NCBI GenBank assembly: GCA_019428945.1
Contig: JAHYJM010000015.1
Coordinates: 1 to 32,703 of the forward strand
DNA length: 32,703 nucleotides
Direction: 5' to 3'
DNA from: Bacillota bacterium
GTDB taxonomy: Bacteria > Bacillota > Dethiobacteria > DTU022
The position numbers were made by a program, and so were the translations under genes. Positions within the stretch are counted from its first letter, which is position 1; the number at the start of each line of letters is the position of its first letter. Shown piece by piece: positions 1 to 8,454 of the stretch. Under the pieces are notes generated by a model. That model saw nothing but the letters and a program-made list of their open reading frames with translations, searched no databases and had not been told where the DNA came from.

Positions 1-36
1 TTCTAAAGCTAAATCATGTTTATCATGGTGGGTCAA
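1..36 (-). CDS. 5' end of an unidentified gene, cut by window edge
   Basis: Only twelve codons are visible, reading MTHHDKHDLALE from a TTG start at 36-34. The reason to call a gene is the ribosome binding site just upstream (AAGGAGTGATC on the minus strand), a near-perfect match to the anti-Shine-Dalgarno sequence, about three bases before the TTG if the whole match is counted. The gap from ppdK is about 105 bp and holds no convincing terminator, so co-transcription with ppdK is plausible. The product cannot be identified from this fragment. Confidence 0.4.
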   Translation of the reverse strand, partial: MTHHDKHDLALE

Positions 37-142
37 TTAGATCACTCCTTACAACTATTTTAACTCATTAACTATTCGCCAAAAAAATACTTTCTCCTGT
101 TTATATGAACTGACAATTTGAAGATTGAATCTTTAAATTATT

Positions 143-2791
143 CTATCCCTGCAAGGCTGCCTTTGCAGCTGAAAGACGGGCGATTGGCAGGCGGTACGGA
201 GAGCAGCTTACATAGTCAAGCCCGATTGAATTGAAGAATTCAATTGAAGCCGGGTTACCGCCATGTTCCCCGCAGATACCCAGCTTCAGGTTCGCCCTGG
301 TTGAACGACCTCTTTTAATAGCAATTTCTACCAATTTGCCCACACCTTCCCGATCTACTTCGGCAAATGGATTAATCAGTATTATTTTATTCTGCAGGTA
401 ATAAGGCAAAAATTTGCTTTCCGAATCATCACGGCTGTAACCCAGTGTAGTCTGAGTTAGATCGTTTGTGCCAAATGAGAAGAAAGAGGCTACTTCGGCC
501 AGTTGATCTGCAACCAGGCATGCTCTCGGCAGTTCGATCATTGTCCCAACCATGTATGTAAGCTTCTTCCCTTTCCCGGCAAACATGTCTTCTGCTGTTA
601 TTTCAACCAGCTTTTTCATTCTGGCCATCTCTTCCCGATGACCTACAAGGGGGATCATAATTTCCGGTTGAAGCTTTTCTTCAGGCATTCCTTCGTCAAG
701 AAGCTTAAACAGGGCCAGGAAAATTGCCCTGACCTGCATTTTGTATATTTCAGGATATACCAAACCAAGACGACAGCCCCGGTGGCCAAGCATGGGATTG
801 TATTCGGAAAGTAAACGAACTTTATGCAGGAGTTTCTCTTTTTCATGCAGCAGAGAGGAATCGCTTCCTTCCCTTCTCAGCTTATCAACTTCAAGTAGTA
901 ACTCTTCCCGATCGGGAAGAAATTCGTGGAGCGGAGGATCCAGAAGACGGACTGTTACCGGATAACCGGCCATCTCTTTAAATATACCTTCAAAGTCGCT
1001 CTGCTGCATTGGCTGCAGTTCACATAATGCCGCCTCCCGCTCTTTAAGATCTGATGCCAGGATCATTTTCTGAACCACGGGAATTCGGTCAGCAGCCATA
1101 AACATGTGCTCTGTCCGGCATAACCCTATTCCCTGTGCTCCAAGTTCAACGGCCAGGCGGGCATCTTCGGGAGTGTCGGCATTGGCTCGCACTTTCAAAC
1201 GGCGCACTTCATCAGCCCAACTTAACAACTTCCTGAATTCGTCCGTAAATTCAGGTTCAATCATCGGCACTACACCCAGGAAAACACGACCGGTAGTTCC
1301 GTCAATAGAAATTACAGTCCCTTCTTTATAATCCTTACCTTTTATTGTGAAAAGTCCTTTGACAAAGTCTATCTGCAGATCTTCGCAACCTGATACACAG
1401 GGTTTACCCATTCCGCGTGCGACAACAGCAGCATGACTGGTCATACCTCCCCTGCTGGTCAGGATTCCCTGGGCAGCAATAATCCCGTGAATATCATCGG
1501 GAGTGGTTTCAGGACGCACCAATAATACTTTTTCATCGTTCTGCGCCATCTCCTGGGCTTTGTCTGCATCGAAAACCACCTTTCCACTGGCAGCTCCAGG
1601 CGAAGCAGGCAGGCCACGGGCAATATAACGATCATTACACTCGGGATCAATGCGCCTGTGTAAAAGCTGTTCAAGCTGGTCGGGTTCTATTCGTTGCAAC
1701 ACTTCTTTCCTGCTGATCAAACCTTCTCCGACCATGTCTACAGCTATACGCACTGCAGCCGGGGCGGTACGTTTTCCGGTACGAGTCTGCAGCATATAAA
1801 GCTTACCTTTTTCAATCGTAAACTCAATATCCTGCATTTCACGATAATGTTCTTCAAGTTTATTACAGATTTGCAGAAACTGATCATATATTTCAGGCAT
1901 ATCACCTTTTAGTTCAGAGAGAGGATGCGGATTTCGGATTCCGGCTACTACATCTTCACCCTGGGCATTAAGCAGGTATTCACCATAGAGTTTGGCTTCT
2001 CCGGTTGAGGGGTTTCGGGTGAAAGCTACTCCGGTACCGCTGTCTTCACCAAGATTGCCAAAAACCATGGTTTGAATATTAACCGCAGTTCCAAGTGTAT
2101 CGGGAATACGGTTTGCTTTACGATATACAACTGCCCGGTTTGTGTTCCATGAATTAAACACTGCCTCAACAGCAAGAAAAAGCTGTTCTTGGGGATCCTC
2201 CGGAAATTCTCCGTCCGTTTCCCGGCGGACCAGATCGAGAAACTGAGCGGTGATTTTTTCAAGATCGGCTTCATTGAGTTCTGAATCAGTGCGCACATTT
2301 TTACGCTGCCTGGCTTCTGTCAGGATATTCTCAAATAGATGATGGCCCACTTGTAAAACCACGTTGGCGAACATCTGGATAAAGCGACGGTAGCAGTCGA
2401 GGGCAAAACGGCGATTCCCAGCCTCATCAGCCAGATAATTTACAGTCGTCTGGTTAAGACCAAGATTTAAAACAGTATCCATCATTCCGGGCATAGAAAC
2501 TACTGCGCCTGAACGTACCGAGATAAGAAGAGGTCGTTCACCACCAAAGCTGCGACCCACTTCAAGTTCCAATTGCTGCAGGTTTTCCAGTATTTCAGAT
2601 TTAAGTTCCGGCCAGAGTCCCTCGTTTCTGCCAAGATATTGATTACACGCCTCGGTAGTAATGATGAAACCCGGTGGAACAGGTAAACCGATCCGAGCCA
2701 TTTCAGCCAGGTTAGCTCCCTTGCCACCCAAGAGACTTTTCATTGATTTATCGCCTTGGGCAAATGGATATACATATTGTCCGGCTTTCAA
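143..2791 (-). CDS. ppdK: Pyruvate, phosphate dikinase
   Basis: PPDK interconverts pyruvate + ATP + Pi with PEP + AMP + PPi in the cytoplasm. The 882-residue product has the normal family length and full domain order. The N-terminal ATP-grasp nucleotide-binding part covers about 1-340. The swivelling phosphohistidine domain carries GGMTSHAAV, with catalytic His453 and the regulatory Thr451 two residues before it. The C-terminal PEP/pyruvate barrel has GTMIELPRA (749-757), FGTNDLTQTT (773-782) and the catalytic Cys840 in GICGEHGG. The start is TTG at 2791, preceded by AAAGGGGG at good spacing; it overlaps the upstream regulator's stop as TTGA, so the two are translationally coupled. The stop is TAG. 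In anaerobes the enzyme often runs in glycolysis with PPi or makes PEP from pyruvate; the direction here cannot be read from sequence. Confidence 0.97.
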   Translation of the reverse strand: MKAGQYVYPFAQGDKSMKSLLGGKGANLAEMARIGLPVPPGFIITTEACNQYLGRNEGLWPELKSEILENLQQLELEVGRSFGGERPLLISVRSGAVVSMPGMMDTVLNLGLNQTTVNYLADEAGNRRFALDCYRRFIQMFANVVLQVGHHLFENILTEARQRKNVRTDSELNEADLEKITAQFLDLVRRETDGEFPEDPQEQLFLAVEAVFNSWNTNRAVVYRKANRIPDTLGTAVNIQTMVFGNLGEDSGTGVAFTRNPSTGEAKLYGEYLLNAQGEDVVAGIRNPHPLSELKGDMPEIYDQFLQICNKLEEHYREMQDIEFTIEKGKLYMLQTRTGKRTAPAAVRIAVDMVGEGLISRKEVLQRIEPDQLEQLLHRRIDPECNDRYIARGLPASPGAASGKVVFDADKAQEMAQNDEKVLLVRPETTPDDIHGIIAAQGILTSRGGMTSHAAVVARGMGKPCVSGCEDLQIDFVKGLFTIKGKDYKEGTVISIDGTTGRVFLGVVPMIEPEFTDEFRKLLSWADEVRRLKVRANADTPEDARLAVELGAQGIGLCRTEHMFMAADRIPVVQKMILASDLKEREAALCELQPMQQSDFEGIFKEMAGYPVTVRLLDPPLHEFLPDREELLLEVDKLRREGSDSSLLHEKEKLLHKVRLLSEYNPMLGHRGCRLGLVYPEIYKMQVRAIFLALFKLLDEGMPEEKLQPEIMIPLVGHREEMARMKKLVEITAEDMFAGKGKKLTYMVGTMIELPRACLVADQLAEVASFFSFGTNDLTQTTLGYSRDDSESKFLPYYLQNKIILINPFAEVDREGVGKLVEIAIKRGRSTRANLKLGICGEHGGNPASIEFFNSIGLDYVSCSPYRLPIARLSAAKAALQG

Positions 2792-3612
2792 CTTTTTTGT
2801 CCCCCTTTGATTGCCTGTATAATGCGATTGGCAACTTCTTCAACCGCCTTGTTGGACACATCAAATACGGTACAGCCGAGCTTTTTCATCACCCGGCGGG
2901 CATAAGTAAGTTCTTCATCTATACGTTCAACATTAACATAATCAGCATCATCACCCAGACCAAGGGCTTTCAGGCGTTCCTGCCTGATTTCACGAAGCTG
3001 GTGTGGGTTTATAACAAGCCCTATAATTTTTTCAGGTGGAATCCAGAAAACTTCTTCCGGCAGCTGAACTTCGGGAACAAGGGGCAGATTGGCAACCATA
3101 ACTCCCTGGTGAGCAAGGTACATACTTAGCGGTGTTTTGGATGTGCGTGATATCCCTATCAATACAACCTCGGCTGTTAACAATCCGCGGGGATCTTTGC
3201 CATCATCATGTTTAACTGCAAATTCGACGGCTGCTACCCTGCGGAAATACTGCTCATCGAGCCGGCGTACCCGTCCAGGTTCCATGTAAGGCGCTTTACA
3301 TGTTGTCTGGCTAAATGCGTCCATCAGTGAGCCAAGGATATCCGCTGTGAAAACGGTATGTATAGCCGCTTCTTCCTCAATAGTTTTGCGCAGTTCAGGT
3401 ACTACCAGTGTATATGCAATAATAGCATTGCATTCGGTCGCTTCTTTAAAAACATCCTTTATCTGCTTCTTGTTTTCAACAAAAGGAATTCTTCTTAACT
3501 CAACAGTGCCTGAATCAAACTGGGAAGCAACAGCCTTAACTACGAATTCAGCAGTATCGCCAATTGAATCGGAAACTATATAGACAATCGGTTTTTCCGG
3601 AATATCTGCCAT
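2788..3612 (-). CDS. yqfL: PPDK/PEP synthase regulatory protein (DUF299 kinase/pyrophosphorylase)
   Basis: Bifunctional serine/threonine kinase and Pi-dependent pyrophosphorylase of the DUF299 (PpsR/PDRP) family. It inactivates PPDK by ADP-dependent phosphorylation of the active-site Thr and reverses this with phosphate. The N-terminus has the family signature IVSDSIGDTAE at about 12-22. The nucleotide-binding loop GISRTSKTP sits at 153-161. I start it at ATG 3612 (274 aa) because GGAGGAG lies just upstream; a longer in-frame extension to 3750 lacks a binding site and would overlap glyS. Its stop overlaps the TTG start of ppdK, and its target Thr is present there (Thr451), so regulator and target form a tight pair. 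Confidence 0.93.
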   Translation of the reverse strand: MADIPEKPIVYIVSDSIGDTAEFVVKAVASQFDSGTVELRRIPFVENKKQIKDVFKEATECNAIIAYTLVVPELRKTIEEEAAIHTVFTADILGSLMDAFSQTTCKAPYMEPGRVRRLDEQYFRRVAAVEFAVKHDDGKDPRGLLTAEVVLIGISRTSKTPLSMYLAHQGVMVANLPLVPEVQLPEEVFWIPPEKIIGLVINPHQLREIRQERLKALGLGDDADYVNVERIDEELTYARRVMKKLGCTVFDVSNKAVEEVANRIIQAIKGGQKS

Positions 3613-3715
3613 TAGTGAACTCTCCTCCAGCAGTTGATCAACCTGTTTTAAAAAAGTCTGCCGAACAATATATACTCTATCCGGCAGACATCTTCCTGCT
3701 TTTTCATATTTTGTT

Positions 3716-5794
3716 TTACGGTGACTGCAGTTTAGAAAAATCAGCCACACGATTGAAGGTGGCCTTTAAAGCTGCAAGCATGTTAAGTCTGTTATTACGC
3801 AGCTTTTCATCATCAACCATGACCATGACATTATCGAAAAAGTGATCAATAGGCTGTTTCAGTACCTGTAATTTTTCCAGTCTCTGCGCTGGTTCGGTTA
3901 AACTTTTCAGGGAGTTCTCAACCGCCTGAAGGGTTCTGTAGAGTTCTTTTTCTGAAATATCCTCAAAGAGGTTTTTGTCAACATAGGTTCCGGGAGCACT
4001 ATGAGCAAGGTTAGCGACCCGGTTGTAAGCTGTTGTCACTTCATCGAGCAGGGGGCCTTTAAGGTAATCTTCAAGAGCTGAAGCCCTATTGCACACCTCT
4101 GCGACCGACTCAAAAGGCACAGTCAGTACGGCTTCGATAACATCATGTTCCACACCTTTTTCCTGAAGCAAAAAGCGCAAACGCTGAATCAGAAAATCAC
4201 GCAGAGTTAATTTAAGCTGCTCCTGTTTATTAGAGTCGATCGTCAGGGTAGTTTCTAAGACTTCCAGTGAATCAGAAATGCAGTCGTCAAACGAAAGACT
4301 TAGCTCCAGCCCATGCATTATCGATACCGCCCCCTGTGCCTGACGGCGGAGAGCGTATGGATCCTGCGAACCGGTCGGCTGAATTCCGACAGCGAAACAG
4401 CCGGCAAGAGTATCAAACCTGTCTGCAAGAGATACCAAAGCGCCTTCGATAACTTCCGGTAATTTATCACCGGTAAACCGGGGCAGATAATGCTCGTAGA
4501 TACCTCTGGCTACCTCTTCAGTCTCTCCACTTAACCTGGCGTATTCACACCCCATTACACCCTGCAGTTCAGGGAATTCTTTTACCATATTGGTAACCAG
4601 GTCGGCTTTGCAGAGATGGGCGACTCTTTTTGCCTCCTCAATCTGTCCGGCATCAAGCTCAAGTTTTTCAGCAAGACGGGCAGTCAATTCAACCAGGCGG
4701 GCCCGTTTCTTATCTACGCTTCCAAGCGATTCAAGAAAAATTACACTTTTAAGTTTTTCAACATAACTCTCCAGCGGTTCTTTTCGATCTTCATTGTAAA
4801 AGAATCTTCCATCAGCCAGCCTCGCCTGCAGCACTTTCGCATAACCCCGACGAATATTATGGTTAAATTTGTTATTACTAATACCCACGAAGAAAGGCAA
4901 CAGCTTTCCACCCTCCTTTTCAACAATGGGAAAATAGCGCTGGTGATTCTGCATCGATGTAATCGGTACTTCCTGAGGCAAATCAAGGTAAGCGGAATCA
5001 AACGATCCATCTACAGCCACAGGGTATTCAACCAGGTAAGTAACTTCTTCAAGCAGATCGGGATCGATCAACGCTTCTCCCCCGATCTCTTCCGCTTTTT
5101 GGTGTAGTTGTTCACGAATTAGATCTTTGCGAAGATTATGATCAACCACTATATAATTATCTTTCAGACAGCGGAAATAGTGATCGATATTGTCAATTTC
5201 AAAGGGCCCGGGAGCAAGGAACCTATGTCCGTAGGTTAACTGTCCCGCATTGATACCGGCATAACTGAATTGAATCGGTTTGTTGTTATACAGGGCAAGC
5301 AGCCACCGGATTGGTCTGGCGAAACGCACTTCTTTACTCTGCCAGTACATCGGCCGGGGGAAAGTTAACTTCTGAATTAGTTTTGGCAGCAGTTCAGGAA
5401 GAATTACTTCGGTGGTTCTTCCCGGGGTTTCTTTATCGATAACTATATAAAGGGCATCTTTGATCATTTCCTCTTTTAAATGATCCCGGGTTATATTGTG
5501 GCTCTGCATAAAACCTTCCAGCGCCCTGGTTGGATTACCATCTTCGTCAAAAGCGCGGTTAACCGGTGGTCCTTTGACCTGCTCAACCAGGTCAGACTGC
5601 TCCTGTTCAAGATTACCAACTTTTATTACAAGACGACGCGGAGTAGCCCAGGTTTCAATCTGACTATAACCGAGGCGGCTATCCTTAAGCAATGCGGCTG
5701 CACCTTTTTCAAGCTGCTCCATCGCTCCCGGGATAAACCGGGAGGGAATCTCCTCGCACCCTATTTCGAATAAGAGATCATGGGTTGCCGTCAT
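3716..5794 (-). CDS. glyS: Glycine--tRNA ligase beta subunit
   Basis: Beta subunit of the bacterial alpha2beta2 glycyl-tRNA synthetase, which provides tRNA recognition. The 692-residue product has the usual length and the typical N-terminus with LLFEIGCEEIPSRF at about 7-20. Long stretches match the tRNA_synt_2f family (for example RWLLALY and the C-terminal helical anticodon-binding part). The start is ATG 5794, chosen over a longer extension because GGCAGGAGGTG lies upstream and the start overlaps the glyQ stop by one base (TAATG). It is the second gene of the T-box-controlled glyQS operon. Its stop at 3716 lies about 100 bp before the PPDK regulator start, so transcription may continue into that pair. 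Confidence 0.96.
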   Translation of the reverse strand: MTATHDLLFEIGCEEIPSRFIPGAMEQLEKGAAALLKDSRLGYSQIETWATPRRLVIKVGNLEQEQSDLVEQVKGPPVNRAFDEDGNPTRALEGFMQSHNITRDHLKEEMIKDALYIVIDKETPGRTTEVILPELLPKLIQKLTFPRPMYWQSKEVRFARPIRWLLALYNNKPIQFSYAGINAGQLTYGHRFLAPGPFEIDNIDHYFRCLKDNYIVVDHNLRKDLIREQLHQKAEEIGGEALIDPDLLEEVTYLVEYPVAVDGSFDSAYLDLPQEVPITSMQNHQRYFPIVEKEGGKLLPFFVGISNNKFNHNIRRGYAKVLQARLADGRFFYNEDRKEPLESYVEKLKSVIFLESLGSVDKKRARLVELTARLAEKLELDAGQIEEAKRVAHLCKADLVTNMVKEFPELQGVMGCEYARLSGETEEVARGIYEHYLPRFTGDKLPEVIEGALVSLADRFDTLAGCFAVGIQPTGSQDPYALRRQAQGAVSIMHGLELSLSFDDCISDSLEVLETTLTIDSNKQEQLKLTLRDFLIQRLRFLLQEKGVEHDVIEAVLTVPFESVAEVCNRASALEDYLKGPLLDEVTTAYNRVANLAHSAPGTYVDKNLFEDISEKELYRTLQAVENSLKSLTEPAQRLEKLQVLKQPIDHFFDNVMVMVDDEKLRNNRLNMLAALKATFNRVADFSKLQSP

Positions 5795-6672
5795 TATCGA
5801 GCACCTCCTGCCAGCAGTGGATATCCGGCTGCTTCCCGCTGTTTTAAGTAGTTCTCGGCACAAAGTCTTGCCAGAGTTCGAACCCGGCCGATATAAGCCG
5901 CCCGTTCGGTAACGCTGATCGCACCCCTGGCCTCAAGGTTATTAAAGGTATGAGAACACTTCAGGATATAATCATAAGCCGGGTAGACCAGGTTTAGCTC
6001 AAGCAATCGTTTTGCTTCAGCTTCATAGCTGTTAAATAGTTGAAATAGAAGGTCGCGGTCTGCATAATCAAAACTGTAGCTGGACTGTTCCCATTCAACC
6101 CTCTTGAAAACTTCACCATAGGTAATATTGCCTGTCCAGATTAAGTCAAATACATTATCACAATCCTGCAGGTACATGGCTATTCTCTCGAGACCATAAG
6201 TAAGTTCTACCGGTACCTGCTCTACATCAAAACCTCCGACCTGCTGAAAGTATGTAAACTGGGTTATCTCCATCCCATCGAGCCAGATTTCCCAGCCAAG
6301 GCCCCAGGCTCCCAAAGTAGGGGCTTCCCAGTTATCCTCAACAAAACGAATATCATGTTCGAGAGGGTTCAATCCCAGGTAAGCAAGGCTGTCCAGGTAT
6401 TGCTGCTGGATGTCGGGAGGAGTTGGCTTTATAATAACCTGGTACTGCGTATGCTGGTAAAGCCGGTTCGGGTTCTCTCCATAACGCCCGTCTGCCGGGC
6501 GGCGTGAAGGCTCAACATAGGCAACCGACCATGGCTCAGGCCCGAGCGATTTTAAAAAAGTTGCAGGGTTCATTGTACCTGCCCCTTTTTCCACGTCGTA
6601 AGGCTGCCAGATAAGGCATCCTCTTGAAGCCCAGTATTCCTGGAGCTTAATCATAATCATCTGTAGTTCCAA
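5794..6672 (-). CDS. glyQ: Glycine--tRNA ligase alpha subunit
   Basis: Catalytic alpha subunit of the heterotetrameric glycyl-tRNA synthetase (class II core). The diagnostic N-terminal block [17 protein letters not shown] and GPEPW are intact, followed by the conserved [14 protein letters not shown] and [16 protein letters not shown] regions. The start is a judgement: in-frame ATGs lie at 6660 and 6654, but the binding site AAAGGGGG is eight bases before a TTG at 6672, which also gives the expected family N-terminus and 292 aa. Reading further upstream would enter the T-box terminator. It overlaps glyS by one base and is controlled by the T-box leader just upstream. Confidence 0.95.
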   Translation of the reverse strand: MELQMIMIKLQEYWASRGCLIWQPYDVEKGAGTMNPATFLKSLGPEPWSVAYVEPSRRPADGRYGENPNRLYQHTQYQVIIKPTPPDIQQQYLDSLAYLGLNPLEHDIRFVEDNWEAPTLGAWGLGWEIWLDGMEITQFTYFQQVGGFDVEQVPVELTYGLERIAMYLQDCDNVFDLIWTGNITYGEVFKRVEWEQSSYSFDYADRDLLFQLFNSYEAEAKRLLELNLVYPAYDYILKCSHTFNNLEARGAISVTERAAYIGRVRTLARLCAENYLKQREAAGYPLLAGGAR

Positions 6673-6687
6673 TAATAATACCCCCTT

Positions 6688-6907
6688 TATAGAAAAACCC
6701 ATCCCTGGCTGATATAGCCATAGGGACGGGGCTTGTTCCCGCGGTTCCACCCTACTTGATCCTGCCGGGAGCAGGACCCGCTTAGTTTTTTCAGCTCAGG
6801 AGCGCCATTCACTGAACCCCCATCCGGGCTTACACTATCCCCGGCTCGCTGGGCTGACAGGTCAATTCAGCTACTTCTTTCCATCATTGCTTACAGGCTA
6901 TATAATT
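6688..6907 (-). promoter_or_regulatory. Glycine T-box leader of glyQS
   Basis: The minus strand carries the T-box antiterminator core AGGGTGGAACCGCG (6753-6740), the element that pairs with the CCA end of uncharged tRNA. Upstream are Stem I landmarks: GGAAAGAAGTAG near the base, AGCGAGCCGGGG, and a specifier region GAATGGCGCTCC (6810-6799). GGC at 6806-6804 is a glycine codon, which fits the genes downstream. A terminator follows the T-box core. Established behaviour of the family: uncharged tRNA-Gly stabilises the antiterminator and allows glyQS transcription. Confidence 0.93.
6693..6732 (-). terminator. Conditional terminator of the glyQS T-box
   Basis: On the minus strand, CCCGTCCCT and GGCT pair with AGCC and AGGGATGGG around a short AT loop, followed by TTTTTC. 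The 5' arm lies directly after the T-box core, as expected for mutually exclusive terminator and antiterminator folds. Confidence 0.88.
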
Positions 6908-6913
6908 ATTAGA

Positions 6914-6942
6914 ATACTAACAATTCAGAGCCTTATTGTCAA
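6914..6942 (-). promoter_or_regulatory. Promoter of the glyQS T-box transcript
   Basis: Perfect -35 box TTGACA (6942-6937), 17-bp spacer and -10 box TAGTAT (6919-6914), located immediately upstream of the first Stem I bases. Confidence 0.75.
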
Positions 6943-7047
6943 GTATTCACAGCTGTTGGTAAAGCTGAAACATAATTAATGCTTATTAAAAAGCGCTGAA
7001 ATAGATCAGGGCTTTGAACTAAATAATCGGGTTAGTTTTATCTGTGA

Positions 7048-7083
7048 AGAAAAGCCAGGCCTGAAATAAAATTCACGGCCCGG
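7048..7083 (-). terminator. Probable terminator after the flavodoxin gene
   Basis: On the minus strand, CCGGGCC and TGAA pair with TTCA and GGCCTGG with one bulged base, followed by CTTTTCTT. It starts 16 bp after the flavodoxin stop. The 6943-7047 stretch between it and the glyQS promoter shows nothing else recognisable. Confidence 0.6.
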
Positions 7084-7098
7084 TTAATAAAATTTCTT

Positions 7099-7566
7099 TT
7101 AAAATAGCTTGCTGAGATTTTCAACACACTGTTTTAATGTCTTATCTCGTTTCTTCTCCGACCAGACTACAATCTCAGTTCCGACGACATTTGCTCCCTT
7201 TGCCTCACAGGCTTTTTTCATGTGAGCTATCGCACCGGTTCCTCCGGCCTGTAGCAGTGGAAGCTGCTTTGTAACAAAGATTCCCACTTTCTTTCCGGTT
7301 AGAACCGGCAGCTTTTCCATGTAAGCTTTCATGACAGGATTTAATGAAAAAGCCTGTACAGGCGAACCAAAAATAACCGAATCATAACTACCATGATCTG
7401 GAACTATTTTCAATTCGAACTTTCCAGGTTGGGCTGGACTGTTACCGGAAATAACGATTTCATCTATTACGGCACTATGCCCGGAAGAAGACAGTTTTGC
7501 CTTAAGTTTTTCGGCAACGCTCCTGGTGTTGCCTGTCTGAGAGTAAATAATCAAACCGATATTCAT
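7099..7566 (-). CDS. Flavodoxin-like protein
   Basis: A 155-residue single-domain flavodoxin fold. The N-terminal strand runs into the FMN phosphate loop YSQTGNTRSVA (about 8-18). A second FMN-contacting loop is FGSPVQAFSLNP (about 67-78). Such proteins are small cytoplasmic one- or two-electron carriers. The gene overlaps the upstream NapH-like membrane ferredoxin by four bases (ATGA), so the two are translated together and probably form one electron-transfer module. The ATG start at 7566 has AAGGAGG-type purines upstream, inside the end of that gene. The specific partner and substrate cannot be told from sequence. Confidence 0.85.
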   Translation of the reverse strand: MNIGLIIYSQTGNTRSVAEKLKAKLSSSGHSAVIDEIVISGNSPAQPGKFELKIVPDHGSYDSVIFGSPVQAFSLNPVMKAYMEKLPVLTGKKVGIFVTKQLPLLQAGGTGAIAHMKKACEAKGANVVGTEIVVWSEKKRDKTLKQCVENLSKLF

Positions 7567-8300
7567 TTGCCATTCCTCCTTGAAAACGAGAATTTAATCA
7601 GCTCCCCGGGGCAGCTGTCGACGCATGAACCGCAAAGAATACATTCACTGTAATTTTCCAGACCTGATCTTACAAGGGAATTGACGTCAAGACTCATCGG
7701 GCATACTTTATTGCAGCGTTTACAATCATTACACAGATCAGGAGACGTTTTCAACCTAAGTGAAGGCCATAGTTTTAGCTTTTTTAATTTCAAGCCGATG
7801 ATCATGAAAGGAGCCATCCAGCAGACATAATGGCAGAAAGCCCTTTTACCTGCTGTTAGAGCCAAAACCAGAATTAAACCTGTAACAGAGTAGTAAACAA
7901 AATAATCACCAGGTTGTGATACGGAAATTCCACCGGGTATATGGTAAAAAGGATCAATATCAATAACTACTCCGACTCTTATAAACAGGGCTACTATTAG
8001 TATTAGCCAGGGAAGCCAGATTGCATATTTAATCATGTCGGCTTTCCCGCCCTTTGCCGGTTTCTGGTTAATGATGAAACAAGCTTCCTGCATACCTGCC
8101 GCAGGACAGAGCCATCCACAGAACAAACGTCCGAAAAAAAGAGATCCAATGAAAAGCAGTGCAAAAAAGAGTAGGCTTCCTGCAACTATACCTTCAGCAG
8201 CACCCATAACGATCAAAACAGGTGAGAGGTAATATATAGTCAGTGGAAAAAAAAGAAAAGATATAAAGATTATCGCTCTTCTCACCCGCTGTCTTTTCAT
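7563..8300 (-). CDS. NapH-like membrane 4Fe-4S ferredoxin
   Basis: A 245-residue integral membrane iron-sulfur protein of the NapH/CcoG-like group. Hydrophobic segments lie near 8-33, 37-58, 92-113 and 133-151. The family motif CGWLCP is at 61-66 and a second cysteine pair (FCHYVC) at 156/160. Two ferredoxin-type clusters follow: Cys190/193/196/200 and Cys220/223/226/230. Proteins of this type pass electrons between the membrane pool and soluble carriers. The start is ATG 8300, with AAAGGA upstream; a TTG eight codons earlier is possible. It is coupled to the flavodoxin by a 4-bp overlap. It lies next to mttB but is separated from it by a hairpin, so a link to methylamine metabolism is only a possibility. 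Confidence 0.85.
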   Translation of the reverse strand: MKRQRVRRAIIFISFLFFPLTIYYLSPVLIVMGAAEGIVAGSLLFFALLFIGSLFFGRLFCGWLCPAAGMQEACFIINQKPAKGGKADMIKYAIWLPWLILIVALFIRVGVVIDIDPFYHIPGGISVSQPGDYFVYYSVTGLILVLALTAGKRAFCHYVCWMAPFMIIGLKLKKLKLWPSLRLKTSPDLCNDCKRCNKVCPMSLDVNSLVRSGLENYSECILCGSCVDSCPGELIKFSFSRRNGK

Positions 8301-8342
8301 ACCTGAATCATTCCTTTGCAGCAATAAAAATCTAAAGCAATC

Positions 8343-8393
8343 TCACGCCTTAATAAAACAGAATGCATTAAATCTTGCAGGTAAACCTTCCAT
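8343..8393 (-). other. Possible tiny ORF or gene remnant
   Basis: Between the mttB terminator and the NapH-like gene an in-frame stretch encodes MEGLPARFNAFCFIKA and then a TGA. The open frame extends nine codons upstream of the ATG, up to a TAA, with protein-like composition. AAGGA lies immediately before the ATG, too close to be a good binding site. It could be the decayed 3' end of a lost gene, a leader peptide, or chance. Confidence 0.2.
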
Positions 8394-8423
8394 TCCTTCA
8401 GGATAATATTCCGGATAAAATTA

Positions 8424-8448
8424 TAAGGAGGCCGCTATGGCCTCCTTA
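8424..8448. terminator. Bidirectional hairpin terminator after mttB
   Basis: Perfect 10-bp stem TAAGGAGGCC / GGCCTCCTTA with a 5-base loop, six bases after the mttB stop. The longer T run follows on the plus strand (8450-8456); the minus strand continues with TATAATTTTAT, a weaker U tract. Termination of mttB is the obvious role. Confidence 0.7.
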
Positions 8449-8454
8449 ATTTTT

